32,195 nucleotides of DNA. Source: an uncultured Actinomycetes bacterium (GTDB taxonomy: Bacteria > Actinomycetota > Acidimicrobiia > Acidimicrobiales > Microtrichaceae). Under the pieces are notes generated by a model that worked only from the letters and a program-made list of their open reading frames with translations, did not search any database and was not told where the DNA came from. The stretch's first letter is position 1; each line of letters begins with the position of its first letter. The stretch covers positions 1 through 32,195 of the forward strand of contig CAIPVR010000065.1 of the NCBI GenBank assembly GCA_903868545.1. The letters are read 5' to 3'. Shown in pieces: positions 26,733-32,195 of this stretch. The position numbers and the translations under genes were made by a program.

Positions 26733-27194
26733 ATGGCACTGAGCGTCGGCGACGAGGCCCCCGACTTCACCCTGAACGACACCGACGGCAACGCCGTGAC
26801 ATTGAGCTCCTTCCGGGGCGAGCGCTCGGTGACGGTGGTGTTCATCCCCTTCGCGTTCACCGGCGTGTGCCAGGGCGAACTGTGCGAGCTCCGGGACCAC
26901 CTCGAGACGTTCCGGTCGGCCGACAACGAGGTCCTGGTCATCACCTGCGACCGGGCGCCGAGCCTGAAGGAGTGGGGTGCGCAGCAGGGCTACACGTTCC
27001 CGCTGCTGTCCGACGGATGGCCCCATGGCGAGGTGAGCCGGGCCTACGGGTGCTTCAACGAGGCACTCGGCTGCGCCGAGCGGCTCACCGTCGTCGTCGG
27101 AAAGGACGGCAACGTCGCCGACCTGTTCCGATCCGGCGGCCTCGGGGAGGCCCGGCCGCTGTCCTCCTACACGGACGCCCTCGCCAAGGTCTGA
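26733..27194 (+). CDS. AhpE-like peroxiredoxin
   Basis: A 153-residue peroxiredoxin of the AhpE group known from mycobacteria, which reduces alkyl hydroperoxides and peroxynitrite. The peroxidatic Cys46 is in PFAFTGVCQGELC, followed by ELRDHLETF. The conserved Arg-rich strand, TFPLLSDGWPHGEVSRAYG and VVVGKDGNVADLFRS complete the fold. A second cysteine, Cys51, five residues on, and Cys71 (VITCDRAP) are present; one-Cys AhpE lacks a resolving partner, so an intramolecular disulfide is possible here. The ATG is preceded by a purine-rich stretch (GAGAGCGAGCGA). It is the second peroxiredoxin in the window, about 8 kb from the Bcp type. It converges on the glycosyltransferase gene. Confidence 0.92.
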   Translation: MALSVGDEAPDFTLNDTDGNAVTLSSFRGERSVTVVFIPFAFTGVCQGELCELRDHLETFRSADNEVLVITCDRAPSLKEWGAQQGYTFPLLSDGWPHGEVSRAYGCFNEALGCAERLTVVVGKDGNVADLFRSGGLGEARPLSSYTDALAKV

Positions 27195-27203
27195 ACCGGC
27201 CGG

Positions 27204-27240
27204 CCCGCCCGGCCCACCCGCCCGGCCCACCCGCCCGGCC
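27204..27240. repeat. 13-base tandem repeat after the AhpE-like gene
   Basis: CCCGCCCGGCCCA is repeated almost three times (27204-27216, 27217-27229, then 11 bases of a third copy). It starts 9 bases after the stop codon and lies in the convergent gap. Pure G/C tandem arrays of this kind vary by slippage and can stall polymerase. Confidence 0.85.
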
Positions 27241-27255
27241 GGATCTCCGGCGGCT

Positions 27256-27290
27256 GCACGCCCGTTCCGGGCGTTGCGGACCCCTATTTC
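27256..27290 (-). terminator. Hairpin plus dispersed element, copy C
   Basis: GCACGCCCG and CGGGCGTTGC pair around TTC with one bulge (27256-27277), a strong hairpin between convergent genes. Overlapping its right arm is the third copy of the dispersed element (GCGTTGCGGACCCCTATTTC, 27271-27290). Its CTA (27284-27286) is the stop codon of the glycosyltransferase on the minus strand. Unlike copies A and B, the left ACCCC-pairing arm is missing and a different hairpin takes its place. Confidence 0.6.
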
Positions 27291-28456
27291 CCGGGACGGG
27301 CGGGGGGTTCGGGCGGCGCCGAGTGGCCGACGGCCTCGCGCAGGAGCGCCCGGAGTTCGTCGACCCTCGCCGGCCAGGTGTACCCCTCCGCCACCCGGGC
27401 CGCCGCGGCCGCGCCCATGCGCACGCGGCGATCCCGGTCGGCGAGCAGCCCGCCCACCTCCCGGGCCACCTCGTCCACGTCGGTGCCGTCCACGAGCACA
27501 CCGGCCTCCGGCGCGCCCACTGCGTCGGGCACCCCGCCGATGCTGCCCGCCACCGCGGGCACCCCTACGCCCTCGGCCTGGATCACCACGATCCCGAACG
27601 CCTCCACCTCGAGGCCCCGACGCCGCTCGCGGGTGGGGAACGCGAACACGTCCCCCGCCGCGTAGTGGGCCGGCAGTTCCTCGTCCGGCACCTGTCCGGC
27701 GAACACCACGTCGCCGGCGACCCCGTGCCGTCGGGCCAGCCGCTCGAGCTCCTCCCGGTACTCACCCCCGCCCACCACGAGGAGCGCCGCGCCGGGCACC
27801 TGTCGGCGGATCGCCGGCAGCGCACGGATCAACGTGTCCTGGCCCTTGCGGGCCACCAGGCGCGACACCGTCACCACGAGGGGTCGACCCACCAGCCCGT
27901 GCCGGTGACGCACTGCGGAGCCGTCCACCCCCGGGTGGTACTCCCCGGGATCCACGGCGGGTGGCAGCAGGGCGTAGCGGGGCCCCGGCCCGAACGCGGG
28001 CCGCAGGAGCCCGTCGCACCAGTTCGACACGAACGTGACGAGGGCGGCGTCGCGACCCACGTGCCGCAGGAAGCGGGCGCCGCCCGGGGCACGGGCCGCG
28101 CTCACCTCGAGGCCGTGGGTGAACGCCGCGTACGGCACGCCGGTGCGGCGCCGCAGCCACGGGCCCATCAACCCGAGCGGGAACGCCGCACCGAACAGCA
28201 CCACGTCGGCCCCGCTGCCGCGCACGAGCGCCGCGACCCTGCGTGCGACGGTCGGCGTGGGGAGCAGCGTGGCCCGCGGGTGGCGCACCACCCGGTACGG
28301 CGCGGTGGCGTCGAAGGCCGCCGCGCCCTCCCACGTGGACCCGAACAGGGTGACGTCGTCGCCGGCCGCGGCGAGGCCGCGGGCGAGCTGGTCGACGTAG
28401 TACTGGATCCCGCCCACCCGGGGCGGGAGGTCGTTGGTGACGACGAGCACCCGCAT
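27284..28456 (-). CDS. GT4 glycosyltransferase, PimB-like mannosyltransferase
   Basis: A 390-residue GT-B enzyme with a two-Rossmann architecture. The opening VTNDLPPRVGGIQYYV (GG at 15-16) is characteristic of actinobacterial PimB'/MgtA enzymes, which add mannose from GDP-mannose to phosphatidylinositol monomannoside or a glycolipid acceptor at the inner membrane face. The C-terminal nucleotide-sugar part has VSRLVARKGQD (Arg199, Lys204), LLVVGGGEYREELERL, GQVPDEELPAHYAAGDVFAFPT and the acidic region GLEVEAFGIVVIQAEGVGVP with its conserved glutamates. The acceptor is not proven by sequence. The ATG at 28456 follows the GH36-like stop by only 5 bases, so translation is probably coupled. It is the last gene of a four-gene minus-strand run. 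Confidence 0.9.
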   Translation of the reverse strand: MRVLVVTNDLPPRVGGIQYYVDQLARGLAAAGDDVTLFGSTWEGAAAFDATAPYRVVRHPRATLLPTPTVARRVAALVRGSGADVVLFGAAFPLGLMGPWLRRRTGVPYAAFTHGLEVSAARAPGGARFLRHVGRDAALVTFVSNWCDGLLRPAFGPGPRYALLPPAVDPGEYHPGVDGSAVRHRHGLVGRPLVVTVSRLVARKGQDTLIRALPAIRRQVPGAALLVVGGGEYREELERLARRHGVAGDVVFAGQVPDEELPAHYAAGDVFAFPTRERRRGLEVEAFGIVVIQAEGVGVPAVAGSIGGVPDAVGAPEAGVLVDGTDVDEVAREVGGLLADRDRRVRMGAAAAARVAEGYTWPARVDELRALLREAVGHSAPPEPPARPGK

Positions 28457-28461
28457 GCGCC

Positions 28462-30150
28462 TCAGCCCGCCTCCCATCGACCCGCCCCGGTCCCGGGGTC
28501 GCCGACGAAGCGGCCCTCGGGACCGACCAGCGTGGTGGGAGGGTCGGCGACCAGCAGGTCCTCGCAGCGGGGTGGGCCACCGGCGCGGGCGGCCGCGTCG
28601 ACCCGACGCCCGACCGCGACCACCTCCTCGAGCAGCGCCCGGCCCGCCCCGGGCACCTCGGCGAGGTGGTCCGACACGGTCACCATGCCCCCGGTGGCCG
28701 CCACGAGCTCCGCCCACCCCCGTACCTGCGCCTCGGTCAGTCCGGTGCCCCCGGCGCGCAGGTGGAGGCGGCCGGGGTCGTCGAGCCAGAGCCGTCGGTG
28801 CTGGTGGGCCCGGCCCATCGCGTTGCGCCACGCGTTCCGCACCGCCGGCACCGTGCCCCGGTAGCCGGCGTCGGGCCACAGGGCCGGGTCCGGGGCGAAC
28901 CATCCCGCCGCGTCGGGGCCGGTGCGCAGCACGTCCACCGCGCCGAGGCACGGTCCGAGCGGTGCCTCGGCCGCCACGAGCGTGACCGGGTCGCCGACGC
29001 CCCTGCGGAGGGCGTCGAGCCCGGCACGCACCCGCTGCGCGGGGGTGCGGCGCGGGTCGTGGAAGTGACCGGGCAGCGCGGGCGCACGCACCTCGTCGAG
29101 GGCCAGGTGGGAGAAGCCGAGGTCGGCCAGCTCGGCACCCAGCCCCTCGAGGTGGTCGAGCACCTCGGGATGCGACGTGTCGAGCACGTGCACCACCTCG
29201 GTGCCGCCCCGGACGCCTCCCACCAGCGGTCCGCCGTCGGGGGCTCCCGCCAGCCAGTCGGGGTGCCGGGCGGCCAGCTCGGCCGTGGGCGCCACGAGGA
29301 ACGGGGCCAGACCCAGACCCGGTCGGAGCCCCACCGAGGCCACGGCATGGGCGACCGCCCCGAGACCCGACGGGAACGACGGGCCGGCGACGCACCAGTC
29401 ACCCACCTCGGCGGCGACGCCGTCGTCGAGGCGGAACACGTCGAGGGGCCACTGCCCGGCCCGGTCCAGCTCCGCCAGGAACGACCGCTCCCCCAGGCCG
29501 GCGCCGAAGTACGGGCCCGACGCCCACACCACCTGGTGGGGACCTCGCACGCGGGCCGCGGTGCGACGCCCGGCCTCGGCGGCCCACCCCTCGAGCGCAC
29601 CGACCGGGTCCCCCGTCGGGGTGATCCACACCTCGTGCAGCTGGCGTTCCTCGCCGGCTCGGAGCACCGCGCCGCCCAGGAACGCCTCCGACACCAGTTC
29701 GTTGCCGGTGCGACCCGGCCCGTAGCGGAAGGTGCCGTCGTGGAGGTCGCCGCCGAGGAAGCCGGCCACCACCCCGCCGTCGTCGTCCGCGAGCGCCACC
29801 ACGAGCTCGGAGCGCAGCTGCTCCGCGGGCACGGACGAGCCGTCGGCGTGGTGCGCCGCCACCGACCACGCGGCCGTCGACCCGGCGGCCGGGTCCACGT
29901 CGATCCCCGGACGGAGCAGGCCGCACCGGCTCGACGTGCACCGGCCGTGGGAGAACATCCGCACCCGGCCACGCACCTCCCGCGCCGAGAGCACCGTCCG
30001 CACGCACCGCAGCGCCACCGGCCCACCGGTGCCGTTCACCACCCGCCACGAGAATCCGGTGGGGGTGTCGCGCACCGACACCTCCACCCCGTCGGGCGCG
30101 GCGGCGCCGTCGGCGGCCACGGCGGTGCTGCGGTGGCGGGTCAGCTGCAT
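28462..30150 (-). CDS. GH36-like glycoside hydrolase (alpha-galactosidase family), divergent
   Basis: A 562-residue protein with the architecture of GH36/GH-D enzymes, which remove alpha-linked galactose or related sugars. After an N-terminal beta-sandwich (to about residue 200) comes a TIM barrel. FRLDDGVAAEVGDW corresponds to the family's DDGW-type motif. The probable nucleophile is Asp352 in LALDEVRAP and the probable acid/base Asp413 in RTGPDAAGW. It is shorter than typical alpha-galactosidases (about 700 residues) and the usual KxD and CxxxRxD signatures are altered (no Cys before the acid/base region), so specificity or even activity is uncertain. No signal peptide is visible. It is packed between a dienelactone hydrolase (34 bases upstream) and a PimB-like glycosyltransferase (5 bases downstream), hinting at glycan or glycolipid turnover. 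Confidence 0.75.
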   Translation of the reverse strand: MQLTRHRSTAVAADGAAAPDGVEVSVRDTPTGFSWRVVNGTGGPVALRCVRTVLSAREVRGRVRMFSHGRCTSSRCGLLRPGIDVDPAAGSTAAWSVAAHHADGSSVPAEQLRSELVVALADDDGGVVAGFLGGDLHDGTFRYGPGRTGNELVSEAFLGGAVLRAGEERQLHEVWITPTGDPVGALEGWAAEAGRRTAARVRGPHQVVWASGPYFGAGLGERSFLAELDRAGQWPLDVFRLDDGVAAEVGDWCVAGPSFPSGLGAVAHAVASVGLRPGLGLAPFLVAPTAELAARHPDWLAGAPDGGPLVGGVRGGTEVVHVLDTSHPEVLDHLEGLGAELADLGFSHLALDEVRAPALPGHFHDPRRTPAQRVRAGLDALRRGVGDPVTLVAAEAPLGPCLGAVDVLRTGPDAAGWFAPDPALWPDAGYRGTVPAVRNAWRNAMGRAHQHRRLWLDDPGRLHLRAGGTGLTEAQVRGWAELVAATGGMVTVSDHLAEVPGAGRALLEEVVAVGRRVDAAARAGGPPRCEDLLVADPPTTLVGPEGRFVGDPGTGAGRWEAG

Positions 30151-30184
30151 CCGGGGGACGACCGGGCGGGGCCGGACCGGTCGC

Positions 30185-30877
30185 TCAGCGGACCGTGTCG
30201 CGGAAGAACGCGAGCGTCGCCTCCCACGCCGCGGCCGCCGCCCCCGCGTCGTGGGCCTCCGGCCGGGTGTCGTTGAAGAAGGCGTGCCCCACCCCGGGGT
30301 GCACGCGCAGCTCCACGTCCTTGCCCCGCGAGCGCAGTTCCTCCTCGAGGGCCCGGGCGGCGGCGGGACCGAAGAAGTCGTCACCCTCGGCGTAGTGCCC
30401 GCGCACCGGCGCCTGCAGCCGGTCCCAGTCGGGCTGGGCGCCGTCCCACGGGATGAGCCCGTAGAACGGGGCGCAGGCGGCCACGTCGTCGGCCTCGTTG
30501 CACGCAACGGTGAGGGCCAGACCGCCGCCCATGCAGAACCCGATCACGCCCACCCTGGAGGAGGTCACGGCGTCGCTGGCCTTCAGGAAGGCGATCGCAC
30601 CCCGCAGGTCCTTCGCGGCCTGGTCCAGGTTGAGCGCCATCATGAGCTTGCCGGCCTCGTCGGGTTCGGAGTTCCCCACGGCGTCGCCGCGGTAGAGGTC
30701 GGGAGCGAGGGCGCTGAAGCCGGCGGCCGCGAACCGGTCGCACACGTCCTTGATGTGGTCGACGAGCCCCCACCACTCCTGGATCACGAGGATGCCCGGG
30801 CCGGTGCCCGTGGCGGAGGGGGAGAACCAGCCGGAACCGGTGGTGCCGTTGGAAGGGAAGTCGACCATGGAACCCAT
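30185..30877 (-). CDS. Dienelactone hydrolase family protein
   Basis: A 230-residue alpha/beta hydrolase of the dienelactone hydrolase family, which opens lactones or esters with a cysteine nucleophile. QEWWG (33-37) carries the conserved Glu that keeps the Cys inactive until substrate binds. The nucleophile is Cys115 in GFCMGGG, the Asp is within AEGDDFFG (166-167) and His198 is in GVGHAFFND. All are present, so the enzyme is likely active; the natural substrate is unknown. Three starts are possible: GTG at 30895, which overlaps the upstream TGA in a GTGA junction and would couple translation, ATG at 30877 (used here) and ATG at 30868, which matches the family's MVDFPSNG opening best. Confidence 0.9.
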   Translation of the reverse strand: MGSMVDFPSNGTTGSGWFSPSATGTGPGILVIQEWWGLVDHIKDVCDRFAAAGFSALAPDLYRGDAVGNSEPDEAGKLMMALNLDQAAKDLRGAIAFLKASDAVTSSRVGVIGFCMGGGLALTVACNEADDVAACAPFYGLIPWDGAQPDWDRLQAPVRGHYAEGDDFFGPAAARALEEELRSRGKDVELRVHPGVGHAFFNDTRPEAHDAGAAAAAWEATLAFFRDTVR

Positions 30878-30891
30878 GCCGGGAACCGTAC

Positions 30892-31710
30892 TCACCCGGC
30901 GAGGCGGAAGAGTTCCGGGGCGACCGGGCAGTCGGTGCGGCGCAGCGCCTCCGCCGGCTCCACCACCCCACCGGTCCCGGCGACCCGGTCGACCAGCGCC
31001 ATCGGGACCCGTTCCTGGGCCGCGCCGAGCGGGTCCGACGAATCGGACCACCGACCCACCAGCGCCTCGTACATGCGCGCCGGGAGCAGGCGCCCGGCAC
31101 CGGCCACCACCCACGTGGGGACCCCCTCCGCCCGGGCCGCGGCCGCCGCGGCCCGGCCACCGGCGGGCACGAGCACCTCGTCGGGACCGACCGCCAGCGC
31201 GTCGAGCAGGAGCACCCCTCCCCCGCCGGTCGCTGCGGCCTCGGCCACCGCGGTGCCGGTCGTGCGGGTCGGCACCTCCTCGGCCACCACGTCGAGGTCC
31301 GCGAGCCGACGCACCAGGTCGTGGGCGTCGCCGCCGCTGTCGACGCAGAGCACGGTCAGGTCGCCGCGCCGGCCGAGGGCGCCGAGGGACTGCTCGGGCC
31401 AGCCCACCACCACCACCGTGGCACCGTCGGGGAACGCGGCGGCGAGCAGGCGCGGCGTGGGGTCGTCACGCAGTTCCGTCACCGCCTCGCGTGCCTCGGC
31501 GAAGGGGTCGGGCGAGCACAGCATCCGGGCACACAGCCACCACAGGGGCCCGCACTCGAGCTGTCGGTCGATGATCCGGCGGCAGGCGGCCACGAGCCCG
31601 GCCGGGTCGTCGCGGAAGGCCCCGAGGGCCGCCGCCGACTCCTCCACCAGCAGATCCGCGGGCGCGCCCTGCGCCCGGGCGACGAACCGGAGCCGCTCGA
31701 TCGGGTGCAC
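30892..31710 (-). CDS. Unknown protein with possible eIF2B/MtnA-like fold
   Basis: A 272-residue soluble protein not recognised by a named family. The N-terminal half is helical (RFVARAQGAPADLLVEESAAAL, RRIIDRQLECGPLWWLCARML). The C-terminal half is an alternating Rossmann-like fold (ATVVVVGWPEQS, LTVLCVDSGG, GGVLLLDALAVGP). The block LLLDALAVGPDEVLVPAGGRAAAAAARAEGVPTWVVAG resembles in pattern the eIF2B-alpha/MtnA/ribose-1,5-bisphosphate isomerase family (acidic DA, then Gly, then A-rich helix, then VPxxV). I did not find that family's catalytic residues, so an enzymatic claim is not made. The GTG start is supported by TACACT 6 bases upstream. It heads the four-gene minus-strand run and overlaps or nearly touches the dienelactone hydrolase gene. 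Confidence 0.75.
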   Translation of the reverse strand: MHPIERLRFVARAQGAPADLLVEESAAALGAFRDDPAGLVAACRRIIDRQLECGPLWWLCARMLCSPDPFAEAREAVTELRDDPTPRLLAAAFPDGATVVVVGWPEQSLGALGRRGDLTVLCVDSGGDAHDLVRRLADLDVVAEEVPTRTTGTAVAEAAATGGGGVLLLDALAVGPDEVLVPAGGRAAAAAARAEGVPTWVVAGAGRLLPARMYEALVGRWSDSSDPLGAAQERVPMALVDRVAGTGGVVEPAEALRRTDCPVAPELFRLAG

Positions 31711-31716
31711 CGGGCG

Positions 31717-31722
31717 AGTGTA
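31717..31722 (-). promoter_or_regulatory. -10 box of the eIF2B-like gene and its operon
   Basis: TACACT on the minus strand ends 6 bases before the GTG at 31710, consistent with leaderless transcription of the four-gene run that ends at 27284. Confidence 0.55.
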
Positions 31723-31758
31723 CGCGGCCCGGATCTGCCCACCCCGGGCGGGGCGCGC

Positions 31759-31764
31759 TACTTT
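31759..31764 (+). promoter_or_regulatory. -10 box of the right-edge gene
   Basis: TACTTT ends 9 bases before the ATG at 31774. With the TACACT box at 31717-31722 it forms a compact divergent promoter pair in a 63-base gap. Confidence 0.5.
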
Positions 31765-31773
31765 TCGCACCCG

Positions 31774-32195
31774 ATGACGACGGCGCCCGCAGACCTCGAG
31801 CTCCACCCGATCGGGGGCGAGACCCGCTCCATGGGGCAGCAGACCGCCCTGTTCCACCTGGTGCTGGTGGCCATCGACCCGTACACCCACGAGAGCTCGT
31901 GGCTTCTCGAGACCGCGGGGCGGATCCTCGAGGAGTTCCGCGGTGCGGACTGCCGGGTGGCGTGGCTGGTCACCGCACCCGAGGCCGACGCCCAGGCGTT
32001 CCTCGGCCCGTGGGCCGAGCGGATCCTCACCTTCTGCGACCCCGACCGCACCGTCGTGGCCGGCCTCGGGATCGGCGCCATCCCCGCGCTGGTCCACGTC
32101 GGCAACGACCTCACGGTGATCGGCCACGTCGACGGGTGGGACCCGGAGGAGTGGAAGGTCGTCACCGACCGCCTCGGCGACATGATGAGCTGGTC
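31774..32195 (+). CDS. Thioredoxin-like fold protein, 5' part only
   Basis: The first 140 residues of a protein that continues beyond the window. The order of elements looks like a thioredoxin fold: a strand (FHLVLVAIDPYTHES), a helix (WLLETAGRILEEFR), a strand (CRVAWLVTAPE), a helix, then GIGAIPALVHVGNDLTVIGHVDGWDPEEWKVV, where Ile-Pro matches the cis-Pro loop before the paired strands. The usual CxxC is absent (YTHESS at that place), so it would not be a disulfide reductase. Function is unknown. The start follows a TACTTT box with no ribosome-binding site, so leaderless translation is likely. Confidence 0.75.
   Translation, partial: MTTAPADLELHPIGGETRSMGQQTALFHLVLVAIDPYTHESSWLLETAGRILEEFRGADCRVAWLVTAPEADAQAFLGPWAERILTFCDPDRTVVAGLGIGAIPALVHVGNDLTVIGHVDGWDPEEWKVVTDRLGDMMSW

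Noticed and set aside
27204-27240. CRISPR-like array
   Set aside because: The 13-base units are directly adjacent with no spacers, and no cas genes are present.

Overview
The window is a very GC-rich, gene-dense bacterial chromosome segment with ordinary housekeeping and metabolic genes. GTG starts are common, T/A-poor codon use is uniform, and the protein families are actinobacterial: a PimB-like mannosyltransferase, a PGPGW membrane protein, an AhpE-like peroxiredoxin, FadD-type ligases and a short ValRS. This points to a high-GC actinobacterium. The gene mix suggests the class Acidimicrobiia, but that placement is inference. I see no phage, IS element, integrase, CRISPR array, rRNA or tRNA. 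No gene-free stretch exceeds about 130 bases.

Layout. (1) 1-4392, minus strand: the 5' part of a large secreted or lipid-anchored subtilisin-like protease with a Thr/Ser linker and beta-propeller-like repeats, running off the left edge, followed by a short-chain dehydrogenase with a tandem-repeat insertion. (2) 4474-10390: valS, a convergent MscS channel gene, and a divergent PAS-GGDEF-EAL cyclic-di-GMP protein. (3) 10387-13442: an acyl-CoA synthetase and a divergent acetyl-CoA hydrolase/CoA-transferase family protein, closed by a strong hairpin terminator. (4) 13520-16558: a LacZ-type GH2 beta-galactosidase. (5) 16675-22631, minus strand: a tightly packed six-gene run made of a sigma-70 factor, a B12-binding CarH-like regulator, an unknown beta-rich protein, a tyrosine-phosphatase-like protein, a Bcp peroxiredoxin and an FeS-type (6-4) photolyase-like protein. 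(6) 22736-27194: a small lipoprotein and, on the plus strand, a carotenoid-oxygenase-family protein, a PGPGW membrane protein, an epoxide-hydrolase-like protein and an AhpE-like peroxiredoxin. (7) 27284-31710, minus strand: an unknown eIF2B-like protein, a dienelactone hydrolase, a GH36-like protein and a PimB-like glycosyltransferase in one compact run. (8) At the right edge, the start of a thioredoxin-like protein.

The most interesting system is region 5 with its neighbour in region 6. A predicted adenosylcobalamin light sensor (excisionase-type HTH, Wx9EH cap motif, DxHxxP cobalamin loop) sits 9 bases behind a sigma factor, in one run with a peroxiredoxin and a photolyase. A carotenoid-cleavage-type enzyme gene lies just upstream. 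I read this as a candidate light-induced photoprotection regulon whose two unrecognised members (the beta-rich protein and the phosphatase) may have roles in the same response. A second window-wide signal is a TANNNT box 6-10 bases before many start codons, which suggests widespread leaderless transcription and fixes several GTG starts. A third is a short dispersed hairpin element, found three times just downstream of minus-strand genes.
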